NCBI GenBank assembly: GCA_030407315.1
Contig: JALQPE010001859.1
Coordinates: forward strand, 29,702 to 93,701
Source: Asparagopsis taxiformis
Taxonomy: Eukaryota; Rhodophyta; Florideophyceae; Bonnemaisoniales; Bonnemaisoniaceae
Reading direction: 5' to 3'
DNA length: 64,000 nucleotides
The notes below the pieces were generated by a model. It was not told where the DNA came from. It searched no databases and saw only the letters and a program-made list of their open reading frames with translations. The position numbers were made by a program, and so were the translations under genes. Of this stretch, positions 43,252 through 54,339 are shown in pieces (the stretch's first letter is position 1; every line of letters begins with the position of its first letter).

Positions 43252-46200
43252 TAGGGTATAGTACATACGTGTTTGTCCGGGATGTCCAGCGAGGACGTGG
43301 TGGTGCGTTAACTCCAGCAGCCGCGGCCGTAACGAAGCCGGCACAACGATTTGTGTACGTTCCTCGTCGTGAGGGTTCCGGCGTCGGAGTAGGCCATCGT
43401 GGCCTTCGAAGAATGCAGCGTCCTGCGTCTCGGACTGTCGTGTCAGTATCGTTTGACAGAACGCGTCCTCGCGTTGAGCTTCGATAAGCTCGTCCCTCGT
43501 AATGGGAAGCTGAACGTCAGCTGGTGGCACGCGTGCCGAATCGTCTTCAGCAGCGCGCTGTTCGTCGAGGAAATCCGGTTCCTCGTCGAGAACGTCATCG
43601 AGCGACGCGTCGCGGTTGAACTCGAGTCCATCGTTGCCAGCCGTCGCGGCTGGTGTTCGTTCGTCACGAGTCTCGTTCGACGGGTCGTCGTGACCCCTGG
43701 CATTCGTCGCCTTTTTACGTGCGGACGTCGATCGTCCTTGCCCATTTCGTGTGGGTTGTCGACGACTGCGAGTCGTCACGAGGACTGCGTCCCCGTACGA
43801 TGGTACGTCATCGTCGACGGGTCGACCGTCGTCATACGTAGATATCACACGTGATAAAGCGTCAGGTACCTGGTGCACGCGCCCAGGCCTGTACGTAACT
43901 TCGAAATCGAATTCGGCAACGCGTAGCCTCCATCGTAGTAGTCGTCCGGACGCGTCCGTCAACGTCATCAGCCAACGTAAGGCTTCGTGGTCCGTACGTA
44001 CGGTAAATCGTTGACCCTCTACGTAGGGTCGGAGCGACGTTATCGCCCAAACGACGGAGTAGCACTCGCGCTCGGTCGCCGAGTAACCACGTTCGGTTTC
44101 GTTAAGGGTCTTCGACCAGTACCCAATCGGCACCCATTCGTTGGGCTTATCCTCGTTTTGCTGCTGGAGCAACGTAGCTCCCAGCTGATACGCCGACGCG
44201 TCGGTATCAATCATGAACGGACGTCCCGCCTTCGGAAGGTGCAATACTGGTGGCGACACCAGTATTGTCTTCAACGTTTCGAACGCATTCGTTTGCGCGT
44301 CCGTTGGGTTCGTCCAATCGGGGGAAGCGTCCTTCTTCAACATCGTGTTGAGTGGCCGAGCGATCTCGGCATACGCCTTTACGAAACGGCGGTAAACGTT
44401 GGCCGCTCCCAAAAACGATCGACATTGCGTCTTGTCTCGCGGGAACGTAGCCGTCCGAAAGGCTTCCTTGTTCCGTGCTGCGACGTGCAGCTTCCCTGGG
44501 GTAATCACGTGCCCCAGGTAGTCAACTCGTGGTTGAAAGAACGAGCACTTCGTGAGCTTTAACGTTACTCCCGCTGCGCGAAGCAGGGAAAGCACCTGGT
44601 CAACGTGACCCAGGTGAGACTCGAGGTCTTTCGAAAAGACGATTACGTCGTCTAAGTAAACAAGGCACGATTGCCAACGTACTCCGGAGAGGATGATGTC
44701 CAACGTCCGCTGAAACGTAGCGGGGGAATTTCGTAGCCCGAATGGCATTCGCACGTAGCGATACGTTCCCATGAAAGACGTAAACGTTGTCTTATCACGG
44801 TCCTCGGCGGAGACGGGCACTTGCCAGTAACCGGCGTTACAATCGAGTGTCGTGAAGATGGCGGCGTCGCCAAGCGAATCGAGGCAATCTTCCATACGAG
44901 GAAGCGGGTACGAATCAGCGATCGTTTTCGCGTTCAAACGCCTGTAGTCGACACAGAAACGTAAGGATCCGTCCTTCTTCGGCACCAACACGATTGGTGA
45001 CGCCCATTCGCTGGACGCGGGTTCGATAACCCCTTCGTTGAGCATCTTCGTGATCTGCTCCTCGGCTATCGAACGTAAAGCCGGACCCTGACGATAGGGC
45101 ATTGAACGTATGGGCCGCGTGCCCGGTTCGAGTTCGATTCGATGCTCCGTAGCATTGATTTCGCCGAGGCGTCCGCTCGTCCACATTGACGAATGTGTAG
45201 CTAGCATCTCGTTGATGCGCTTTCGTAAATCCTCGTCGTCGAGGTGCGACAAATCGATTGTCGACTGCCAATCCGTGGCGGGGTCGTTCCCCTTTTCGTT
45301 GACCAACGGGTCTGGCGTTTCGTCGCCCAACCCGTTCGTATTCGTCCGCGTCGTCACGTCGACTAGCGGTAGGTTCAAAACCTTCGCGAGGGCTTCGCCG
45401 CCCTCACGCTTGAGTGGGACGATTCCCAACGGGGAGCGTACCGCGTACGCAATCGTCGCGCCTTTCGGCAGCTCGCGGTCCTTCTTCGTGAAATTAGATA
45501 CGATAATAGAGAACGTCTCTCTGGGTCCTACGTCGACCACTCCGTTGGCTATGCGCAGCCCATGCCGGAATTGCACCGACGCTTTCGGTTCGAGGAACAC
45601 GAGTCCGGTCGCGTCCGTCGTCACGTTGACGGTCCGTTGCGACATCGCCGGTACACGCGTGTACTTCGTCAGGCGAACCGAGAACGTTCGGCTTGGCCTA
45701 TTCGAGGCCGCGTTACGCTCGCGGCGTTTCGGGGGCTCCACGTTTGGATTCGTCTCTTCCCCCTCCTCGTACGGAGTCTTCGTATCGCCCTCCGCGATAA
45801 TGGGTATCGTATCCCCTCGATGGAGGTCGATTGTCTGCGCTCGACAGCGTATAGCATCGACATGCCTCGACATGAACGACGTGCCCATTATGACGGGAAC
45901 AGCCAGCGTGTTGGCTACGAAGAATTTTACGCGGAACAGCGAGTTCCCAAGCCTGACACGAAGCAGGAGGGCGCCTTCGATAGGCAAACGTCGCCCGTTG
46001 GCGTCTCCGAGCTTCGGTAGCTCTTCGTCACGTAGACAGCGGTCGACCCAGTCGTAGGGTAGTAAACTTGTTCGTATCAAGTTGTAGCCGCTGCACGTAT
46101 CCATCGCGATGGTAATCGCCCTCATCACGTTGAGGTCTAGTCCTATCGTTCCGGACACGATATAATGCTTCGAAGCAAGCAGGCACGTGTGCCCGTCGAG

Positions 46201-46641
46201 GACCAACGGTTCGGTCCTGACCGGCGCGCGGTCTGCGTCTTCGCTAGCGGTTCGTCGCTTCACCGTATGAGTCCGTATGGCTTCTTTTGCGTCGACACGC
46301 TTCGTATAAGCCGCGTGCTTGGCTTTCTCGCGCTCGGAAGCGTCGTGCTTCCGGGTAGCGCGTCTCGCTCGTCTGCGAGGCTTCCTCTTCGTGTGAGGTT
46401 TGTTCGTCCCGTTGGACTTCGTTTCTTCCCTCACGTCGGGTGTCGTGTGACTCGAGTTGGCCTTCGCGGCCGTGAGCTTTACGTAACTCTCGTTCATCGG
46501 TGAGCCTGCGGAGGACCAATCATCGACGTCGGTCGTCCCCCTTTCACGTAAGGGTTCAGGAGATGTGGGTGGCTCGTGACCTACATCGCCTGGTCGTTTT
46601 CCGGCGCGGGGCCGTTCGACACGTCGTCGTCGTGAGCCCAC
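43252..46641 (-). pseudogene. pol: Ty3/gypsy pol: protease, reverse transcriptase, RNase H, start of integrase (split)
   Basis: The frame starts within the end of gag (61-bp overlap, -1 relative to gag), so expression by -1 frameshifting is likely. It has a basic N-terminus; a protease with 'IAMDTCSGYN' and 'PVIMGTSFM'; a reverse transcriptase with 'SPIVLVPKKDGSLRFCVDYR', 'LDCNAGYWQ' and catalytic 'YLDDVIVFSK'; RNase H with 'MIDTDASAYQLGATL', 'ERECYSVVWA' and 'RTDHEALRW'; and the integrase zinc-binding start 'HHVLAGHPGQTRMYYTL', where element B interrupts it. Last codons before the artificial stop come from the element. The protein copies the RNA into DNA in Gag particles. No other lesion is evident on this side. 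Confidence 0.92.
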
Positions 46642-48986
46642 GAAGCTCGTTCGTCATCGTGACTCGTTTCCACCTCGAGTGGTGTTTCGTCAGCGGAGGT
46701 CGTCACGTAGACTCCGCTGCGGCCATTACGCTGGCCATTTCGTTCGTTCGCCCACGGGCGGGGGTCACGTCGGTCATTACGAAAGTCGCCGCGGCGCCTG
46801 TCGAAGGGCCTCCCCCCGTCACGATTGGGGTTTCGGAGTATCGTAGGCGGCGTGCCGTACCTCCGCGGGGTCACGTTCCCTCGCTCGCCAGGTCGTTCCT
46901 GGTTACGTTTAGCCATTCGTTGGCGGAAGTACTCAGCCTGACGTGGGTTGCTCTTCACGTGGAAGAGGTAGTACTTGTACGCGAAAAAGATCCGTTGATC
47001 TGGCGTCAGACGCGGACACGTAAACGTCGAGTGGCCATCTTCGCGGCATGACCAACACGACAGCGTCCAGTAATCATTCGGGATTACGGAGTGCGCCAAT
47101 TGCGTCTGCTCGCACGTGAGCTTCGGCACGTCCTCGCATGGACGGTTCAATCGAGCTTCGAGCTCGTCCGGCTTTTCGTTTGCCGTTCTCGTATCGTTGG
47201 GCGGCGGCCCGTTCGTGAAGAGGATCGCCTCCAAGTTCTCGGCAACGTGAGCCGCAGCGAGCGACACGTCGTCATCATCCCTCGCGGGGATGTTCGGGTT
47301 ACCATCGTGGTAACTGGGCTCGCTAGCCCGTTCATTACGTAAGTACGCGGACTCATCGTAGTCCGCGAACTTCCTCGACTCGTGGTCGGAAATGGCCAAC
47401 GTAGGCTTCACCGGAAACCGCACTTTCGGTTTCGCGGCTGACGCGACAGCTGCCGTACGTGCACGGAAGGTCGTTCCTTCGGCCGTCGCCAATCGTCTCA
47501 CAACGGTGAGGTCGTTCCTCTCTCGTTCGGGGAGTGACCGGAGTCGTTCCGTCACGGCTGCCCGCGTCGAGGGCAGCAAACCACGTACGTAGTGGTGAAC
47601 GAGGAGTCGGTCCGTAAACACGTAGTTACACGCCCGCGTGGCGGTGTCGAGTCTATCAGCGTACTGATTCTCGTCCTCGTTAGGACTCTGCGTGATCATC
47701 GTGACCTTTTCGTAGGCCTCCTGCAGCACGTCGTCTTGCAGGTATCGTTTGATCAACGCGTTGATCACGTGAGGCCACGAGAACCTCTTCGTCGGATCAG
47801 TCGTGATCACACCAGTCGTACACTGGGAATCGTAGAACCGTCGGGCGTCCCCTTCGAGGAAGAAGTGCAGCGCACGTACTGCCACTCCCTCGCACACTCC
47901 GAGTGTGCTGAACCCATCACGTATTTGGGCGAGGAATCCGAGCAACGTAATCGGATTCCGGCCGGAGAACGGCTTTAACGTAGGGAAAAGTCCCTCCAGC
48001 TCACGTTTGAGCTTATGTACGCTTTGACTCTCGTTCACGTAGAGATGTTCACGTACATCGTTAAGTCGGTACATGCGGTACGACACCACGTTCGCAAATG
48101 CGTCGAGCATTGTCGTGTGCTCTGCCAACGCGTGGCAAACGGGTCCGAGGGCGTTCCCTGGTAAGCGTACCGCGTCGGCACGTTCGTTTTCGTGGACTCG
48201 CGTGTCCGTCGTGCCGAACGTACCCAGCCACGGAATGTACGTTTCACGTGGCGGGGGAGCTCTCGTATCGAATTGCGCAGCTCGTGCTGCGTCCGCCGAC
48301 CGCGCGTGGTCTGGCGTATCGTTAAAACGCAATTGCCTTCGTGGCGTCTCGTCGGGGTTGGCGATGGCTCGTTGCACTGTCGCCCCCCTTCCGTACGTGG
48401 TCGGGGTCGTCGGACCGGGTGTTGGTGGGTATCCTCCCGGAACGGCCGGGGAGGATTGCGAGTTATAGGCGCGCGAGCCTTCATCGTAATTCGGATCGCT
48501 TCCGCTCGGCGGAGCGGAACGTCCGGCGACGATTTCGTTGAATACTACGACAAACGAGTCGAGTCTTCCCTCCACGGCGGAGAGGCGGTTTCGTAAATCT
48601 TCGTTTTCCCGTTCGAGGGTCGCTGAGCGTTCACGTAACGCACGAGCTTCGCGCTCCGAGACTCCGAGTCTCTGCCTTACGGCTTCGTCGACGGCCGCGT
48701 CGCTCGCCCTTTCGATGTGACCTCGAAGGTCTTCGTACACTACACGTAGTGCCGTGGGAGTCACGTTCCCTTGCTCGAGCTGACCGCGCGTTGCGGGGTC
48801 CATACTCACGGACTCAAACGGGCTTACCGTACGTGGTAGCTGGCCGATCGCCTCGATATCCGGCGGGATAGATCGATCAGTCGCGAAGATCGCTTCTGCT
48901 GACAAGGCCACGTCGGCTTCGGCGTCCACTGACGTTGGCAACGGTTGCCTGGGCGACGCGCTGGAATTCGACACAGTGTAATTCAT
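46581..48986 (-). CDS. gag: Ty3/gypsy Gag polyprotein
   Basis: 801 codons. The N-terminal part is acidic and helical with a coiled-coil-like Arg/Glu stretch ('RQRLGVSEREARALRERSAT'). The capsid region matches the retrotransposon Gag domain style ('LKPFSGRNPITLLGFLAQIR', 'DRLDTATRACNYVF'). Near the C-terminus is one CCHC zinc knuckle ('CWSCREDGHSTFTC'), then an Arg/Asn-rich RNA-binding tail. It forms the particle that packages element RNA. The start Met at 48986 lies about 100 bp inside the 5' LTR. The frame is intact and ends 61 bp inside pol. Confidence 0.9.
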   Translation of the reverse strand: MNYTVSNSSASPRQPLPTSVDAEADVALSAEAIFATDRSIPPDIEAIGQLPRTVSPFESVSMDPATRGQLEQGNVTPTALRVVYEDLRGHIERASDAAVDEAVRQRLGVSEREARALRERSATLERENEDLRNRLSAVEGRLDSFVVVFNEIVAGRSAPPSGSDPNYDEGSRAYNSQSSPAVPGGYPPTPGPTTPTTYGRGATVQRAIANPDETPRRQLRFNDTPDHARSADAARAAQFDTRAPPPRETYIPWLGTFGTTDTRVHENERADAVRLPGNALGPVCHALAEHTTMLDAFANVVSYRMYRLNDVREHLYVNESQSVHKLKRELEGLFPTLKPFSGRNPITLLGFLAQIRDGFSTLGVCEGVAVRALHFFLEGDARRFYDSQCTTGVITTDPTKRFSWPHVINALIKRYLQDDVLQEAYEKVTMITQSPNEDENQYADRLDTATRACNYVFTDRLLVHHYVRGLLPSTRAAVTERLRSLPERERNDLTVVRRLATAEGTTFRARTAAVASAAKPKVRFPVKPTLAISDHESRKFADYDESAYLRNERASEPSYHDGNPNIPARDDDDVSLAAAHVAENLEAILFTNGPPPNDTRTANEKPDELEARLNRPCEDVPKLTCEQTQLAHSVIPNDYWTLSCWSCREDGHSTFTCPRLTPDQRIFFAYKYYLFHVKSNPRQAEYFRQRMAKRNQERPGERGNVTPRRYGTPPTILRNPNRDGGRPFDRRRGDFRNDRRDPRPWANERNGQRNGRSGVYVTTSADETPLEVETSHDDERASWAHDDDVSNGPAPENDQAM

Positions 48987-49066
48987 AGACCGTCGTCTGT
49001 AGCACGTAGCTTTTCGTTAACGTAAAAGAGCTCAACCTCGTGGGTTGTCGTTTTGCTCGTAGCAAC

Positions 49067-49084
49067 TTCTAGGTCGGAAGACCA
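49067..49084 (-). other. Primer-binding site candidate
   Basis: One base inside the 5' LTR the minus strand reads TGGTCTTCCGACCTAGAA. It begins with TGG, as expected for pairing with the CCA end of a tRNA. The tRNA was not identified. Confidence 0.5.
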
Positions 49085-49085
49085 G

Positions 49086-49749
49086 TGTGGAACGATAGTT
49101 CGTTAGACGTAGTAGCTGGTACGAGCCAGTGGACACGCTGTCCTTACGAAACGAAACGAACAGTCCACCCGCTGGTGTTTTGACTGTATGTTAGGTAGAA
49201 CGGTAGAGATAGGTTAGCGAGTAGACACGAGCGTCACGACGCAACAATCCACGCGAGGATTACGTTAGCAAACGAGGTGGTACGTCACCGGAGGCGCTCT
49301 CAACCAAGCCCGGAGGCACTACACGCAATCAGCCTTACGTGCGGCGATGGGTAGGGAGTACGCAGCTCGACGGAGACGAAGCCTCGTTAGGCAGAACGTA
49401 AAACGTAAAACGTAGAAGTCAGTCGTAGACTAGAGCCGTTGCTCGTTCGATGTATTGTCCCCTTTCCCTCCCGGCACGATGCTAATACCTATATAGCCAC
49501 GATGGCATCGCTTTACAGTGTAAACACTGCTTCGTAATGTCCCCGAATGGGAAAGGACCTTGTGGGTCACACGAAGGGACTCGTTGGTCCGTTGGCCGTT
49601 GCCAGTACGTTCGTTGCACACGTGTGCCGGTTGCGCGCGCGCATGCGCCAGCAATGTTCGTGCATTGCTGTCGCCGGTCGTATCCGCCGAAATTCGAATT
49701 CCGCGGAAACGTAAATATTTGCAATTTCGGAATTGCCACGTATACTACA
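49086..49749 (-). repeat. 5' LTR of the Ty3/gypsy element
   Basis: 664 bp, TG...CA, matching 21573-22231 in direct orientation. It should hold the promoter and polyadenylation signals. Its outer end (49749) lies inside the transposase coding sequence. Confidence 0.88.
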
Positions 49750-52700
49750 ACCTGTCTGGTCCTGAGAAAAGTTTCAGAAGCTTTACGTATCCTTGCCATC
49801 ATGACGGTTTCTTCTGCCGGAACATTTTTCGCGTCTTCAACAGATTCCCCTCGCCACCGCGTGATTGGACAGTGGGTGCTCACCATAGTACTGCTCCTCT
49901 CTGATATGAGATGGAATACAGGACTTAAGAAGCATCTTTTTGCTGCCTCTTCTGTCGCATGTGGACTCTCCGAAATTCCTTTTCCTAGTGCAAAATACAC
50001 GCGTCTGCAATCGGCAGACGTCCATTGTTTTGTATTGTGACCTACCGCACCCAGCGTGATGGCTATTCGTGCGAGCCAGTCATCGGCCATGATGAGCTCC
50101 ATTGATGACAGATGTTCATTCTTATGGTTCGAGTTTCGAACCCCTCTTTTAAGAGGCTGGTGCATTCTCTCGAATAAAAGCTCTTCCACATGTTTCGCAG
50201 CTCCAAAAGCTGGTAATGTATGTACGCAAAATTCTATCAACCGATGCAAGTTCGGTTTGTCCAGATGTTTCATTGCAATAGGATCCTTCTTGCATACCTC
50301 ATGCAGTTCTTTCATATAGTCTGAAACAAGAGCTAGAATGTGGTCATGGCGTCCGCCATTCTCGGCCTCGAACCTCCTGGTTGACTCAAGTCCATCTATC
50401 CACCATGTTGGGATGAATCGAATGCTGGCAACAACCATTTGAAACTTTTTCAGCAAACGAAGAATACGTTCAAGTTTTTCATACCCGTCCCAAGAGTTCC
50501 CGATGACGATACGAAATGCCGAATAAAATGCTTGGGGAGCTACAACGAGAACAGCGAATATATCGCTCATGTTCATCGATAATAGGTAGTTCTGCCCGAA
50601 TACCTGACTCTGACTACTCAAACAGAACATTCGGAGGGTATTCAGTAGAACTGTTTCCGCAACATTTCGAATTACAGGTGTTGCTGCAGTGATTGTCGCA
50701 TTCATCACATCTTGAGCCAGTCCGGAGAGCAGATGGTCTGGGGAAACTACAGCAGAGCGATATGGATCGAATTGACAAGGAACAACTGGAACTCCTTCTT
50801 GTTTGTAGGAACTCCTCTCCGCACACGATTAAGGGATTCACTCAAATTATGGAGTGCCTTATTCTCAATCGGATCTAGGCTTAGTCCAAGAACTTTGAGC
50901 TGATCTTGTGATGCGACTTCCCTCACAAGCTTGTTTCGGTGCATTCCTCGGGCATGCGTACTCATCTGACTGTTTAGCAATGCTGTGTATGCATTTCGTG
51001 AACCTCCACTGCTGCTCATATCTTGCTTTTCGAAAATGCAGCTATGGCATGGTGTATTACTGGTGTGTCCACGGACATCCAGAGTATGCGAAACAGCTGG
51101 GTAATCTCCGATAAATCCAACAGGATCCAGGAATATGACCACGTCTTCTCCATTTGCATCTTTCGCTGGAAAACCGTCTGTACTTCCCTTCACAATGTCG
51201 GGTACAACTCTCTCAATTACAACATTTGTTGAAACTCCCGGGGGAACGAATCCAAGAACGCGGACTGCGTAGAAGCTTGCTCTCTTGCTTGGCTGTATGC
51301 CTAATGGAAGCATATAGCAGCCACCAAAACTTCCTTTCCGGCTTGTGAACGGCTGGAAGTCATCAGCATATAGCAGAAATCGGTATACGATATATTTCCT
51401 GCCATCTGAAAGATTCCCCTCACTGCAGGCATCCATACGTTTAGAGCCGGGGTGCCATCTAGACCTCTTGTCTGGAGCTCCTATGAGCTGGACGTCTTTC
51501 ACCCGAATTTGTTCGCGATGTAGCTGCCCAGTTGCTCCCCTTGTGGAGCAAATGAGAAAAGTCGCATTTTCAGAGCGTCCCTTTTTCAGATGTCTGTTCA
51601 CGAGTAGTAACTCTTCAAATGTGCTCCCATCAGACTTACTTTTTGGCCGAAACAGAGTGATAGCGTCACCTGCCCGAATATCATTGTTGCAATGTTCTCC
51701 GTCGAGCGTTGTGGTGGAGACGACACGCCTCGCATTTCTTTTCTCAGTTTCTTCCATTGCATCGATTTGCGGGCCTATCACATCTTCCATATTTGATTCT
51801 TATTGTTCTTCTCCGGTTGCAAGATAACTTGCAATGATGATAGCTTCAATTCTCCAGTCACTCCTTGCTGCAAAACTTCTTCTGCTCCTAGAATTCTTTC
51901 CAATTTCGATGTTCTTTCCCTGTTTCGTTCTGGCTCCTCCCAGCTTAGCCACCAGGGCCTCTTGATTTGTCGTCAGCATACATATGATCCTCAACTCGTC
52001 TCCATGTCGGGCGTATACCTTTCTGTGCATCTTGTGACCGTCATGATCTGATGCACTTACCGAAATGCGATGGAATGGGTCATTCAGAACAGCTGAACGG
52101 CATTTGACAATGAAAGAGTTTTCAATACTTTCTGAAGCAATTTGATATGCTTCATCTTCTCTTTCATCACTATTATCCCTTTACTAGACTTTATGCAGTC
52201 CAGAATGGGTCCGGTCTGTATATCCCTTTCCGCCCATGTGCTCGGTAGCACGACTCGTACCGATGTAGTACAATGAGCTCTACGGCTACTAGACAGTCCT
52301 GGAGACATCTTTCCAAGCCTAGAGCCGCTTTTTGTTACATCTATTTCACACGTTGTATCCATGCTTTGTGGGAAACATGTTTTCAGAATGAACGGTAAAA
52401 TGACTTTCCTCATGTACGAGTCGCTAGGTGCTTGATCCGAAATGTCCCGCTTGAAATTAGACATCTCACGCATACCTTCATAGTCCTTGCGTTTCATCCG
52501 TAGCGTTCCACTAAGCAATATTATTGCAGAGAATACTGGCCAGGTCAGCAGTTTATCCACAAGTCCGCGGTCATCTTCCGCTGCCTCTTCTCCGTCGTGG
52601 TCATCACAGCTCTCGGCCGAGCTTTCCTCAGAGCCTATCGTTTCTTCTTCTCTGGTAACTTTTCCAGCCTCAAAAAATGCAATGTGCTCTTCTCCATTGC

Positions 52701-52785
52701 CACTAGAAATATTCTCTTCTTCAGCAGATGCTTTTCCGACGTTTTCGTCCGGTATATCGGCGTGAACCTCGAATAAATGTTTCGT
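49750..52785 (-). pseudogene. Tnp2/KDZ-like transposase, frame-broken and truncated by the LTR (copy 1)
   Basis: Minus-strand pieces in order: an acidic start open from about 52785 into 52560-52084 ('LLTWPVFSAIILLSGTLRMK', 'SDSYMRKVILPFI'); 52066-51800; 51790-50747; 50740-49750. The third piece has 'LYADDFQPFTSRKGSF' and 'FLDPVGFIGDYPAVSHTL', plausible sites of the first two catalytic Asp residues, then 'HTSNTPCHSC' (C-x2-C). The last has 'LLFERMHQPLKRGVRNSNHK', matching the C-terminal Glu/His helix of CACTA/KDZ transposases. Breaks: a frame change near 52160, a TAA at 51800 followed in frame by ATG at 51790, and a frame change near 50770. At 49749 the frame runs into the LTR, giving a chimeric tail. 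Introns could explain some breaks; family assignment is by pattern. Confidence 0.6.
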
Positions 52786-53509
52786 TCGAAACTAGCGGGG
52801 TTTCCCCATTTTCGTGCCTTGTCCCACTTTCGTATAGGATTGACAATGATTCAAACCTTCTCCGGGTTCTTCGAGGTGTACCTTTCTTCCGAACAGCTGT
52901 TCATTTCATCTCTTCTCTTTGGATTCGAGAGAACCTTGCACAAATTGTGGATTAGTGTCAACTAGTAGGCAACTAATAAGATGGTATCCGTCTCTTTTTA
53001 ACCAGGCCACTGTAATAGTTTATGGTGCCTATATTTTCTTACCGTTACATCTTATCGAAAACTTCACACTGACTAGTGTCCTACCTAACTCAAGGAACAG
53101 GTGACTTGATTTCCCATGCTGGGTTCTTCAGCGAGCTTTAATGCCTCCAACGATTCCTGCTTCCTTTTCTGAATGAAATACACGAATCATTTACAATTTA
53201 GCTTCAGTACATGGTATAATAGGCCTCAATAGTAATCTTGTTATGGTAATAAACTATATATAGATGAGAACACGGTTGCAATTCTCTTTCGGATTGTCTA
53301 CTACTCTAATTTACAGCATTTATTCGATGTTTCTCCTTCAGTATGCAGCTAAACATCAATACCAAGACTTTTAGGTTGGTTTGACATTGCGTAGGGGCAT
53401 GATTTCTATTTCTGCTAATTTATCACGTCCAGAAAATTTGACAGATCATCCGCTGCCAAATCATCTGCCTTCCAGTTACGATGAGGTCATTATGAGTGGA
53501 TGAACTGTC

Positions 53510-53517
53510 TATTTAAG
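53510..53517 (+). promoter_or_regulatory. TATA-like box upstream of a short spliced exon
   Basis: TATTTAAG stands 53 bp before ATGAAGATGACAG, which is followed at 53576 by the donor-like GTAAGG. An acceptor-like 'TATTCTAG' lies about 115 bp further. The same arrangement is in copy 2 at 61262. Confidence 0.4.
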
Positions 53518-53678
53518 GCTGTTGATGCGCGACGTATAGGACCATTTCATCATCTGGTTATCATGAAGATGACAGGTAAGGCTGGTACGTTGTCGAGTAG
53601 GTATCTTTCCCCTCTCTCATTTCTTTCCACATGTTTTCCATGGAAGACAGTGCACTAACCATGAGTATCGTTCTTCAC

Positions 53679-53782
53679 TGATCCTATTCTAGTCTATTGA
53701 TTTGAATGGCTTCTGGCATATGTATTGCTTAAGCAATACATATGCCAGAAACCGTTCAAATCAATAGACTAGAATAGGATCA
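53679..53782. repeat. 104-bp near-perfect palindrome (copy 1)
   Basis: 52-bp arms meet at 53730/53731 (GCTTAAGC centre) with two mismatched pairs. The left arm starts with the possible 3' splice site 'TGATCCTATTCTAG'. It should extrude as a cruciform. Confidence 0.9.
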
Positions 53783-54339
53783 GTTTTCGTCATTCCAACC
53801 TACAACCAATACTGTTGCACGCAAAAATAGTTCAATGATGGTAAGTTTGTTCATTCCATTCATACTCATGTTCTTCTCATCCTTTACAATACTTTTCTAT
53901 ATCCGATTGCTAACCTGTTGCAAATCATCTGTAATGGTGTTTATTTCCCTCCTGTCTGAACATCACATGTAGTTTTGAAACAGCAAGGAACTCGATTTGC
54001 TTGCACAATAGTCCTGGTTGTAGAGATAGTAAGATTTTAGATACGATAGTTCGATTTTATGAGTAGTCTAGTCTAATGATAGAACTGAAACAATCCTTCA
54101 GGCATCATTGTCCTTGCTACATAAAAATTCTGACATCCTTTTAGATCACACTTGGTTATCCCTATACACTTCTATGAAGACCACCGAGAGAGATACTCCA
54201 TTCTGCCCGACATTTCGTAGCCAGATGCCTAAACATGCGGCTGGAATGGCATTTCCACCTGATTCTATCGTCCTGAACATCAATAGTAGGCACTAGAAAG
54301 TATTACCCTAGGCATCATATTCTACTACTTTCCCGTTCT

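Larger units (their letters stand above)
21573..49749 (-). mobile_element. Ty3/gypsy chromodomain LTR retrotransposon, split by element B
   Basis: Two directly repeated LTRs (21573-22231 and 49086-49749) bracket gag, protease, reverse transcriptase, RNase H and integrase with chromodomain, all minus strand, plus a PBS and polypurine tract. Subtracting element B (14.66 kb) leaves about 13.5 kb, large for this group; much of the excess is the 5.2 kb between integrase and the 3' LTR with an antisense frame. The 5-bp flanks of the two LTRs (GGGCT left, ACCTG right) do not match, so the outer ends are rearranged or result from recombination. CpG dinucleotides are abundant, so it has not suffered strong CpG decay. 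Confidence 0.85.
52786..54339. other. Transposase upstream region with divergent promoter and palindrome
   Basis: Short frames only. On the plus strand a TATA-like box (53510) precedes an ATG with a splice-like GTAAGG and the 104-bp palindrome (53679-53782). Another 'CAATGATGGTAAGT' follows at about 53834. This could be the start of a second, TNPA-like gene, but no protein is recognised. Confidence 0.4.

Noticed and set aside
44235..44270. Palindrome around 'CAATACTGGTGGCGACACCA' in pol
   Set aside because: It is in an intact conserved coding segment of RNase H and causes no lesion, so it was not counted with the snap-back set.
51345..51827. 160-codon plus-strand frame opposite the transposase
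   Set aside because: It mirrors the coding strand of the transposase, which has the recognisable motifs; treated as a shadow.
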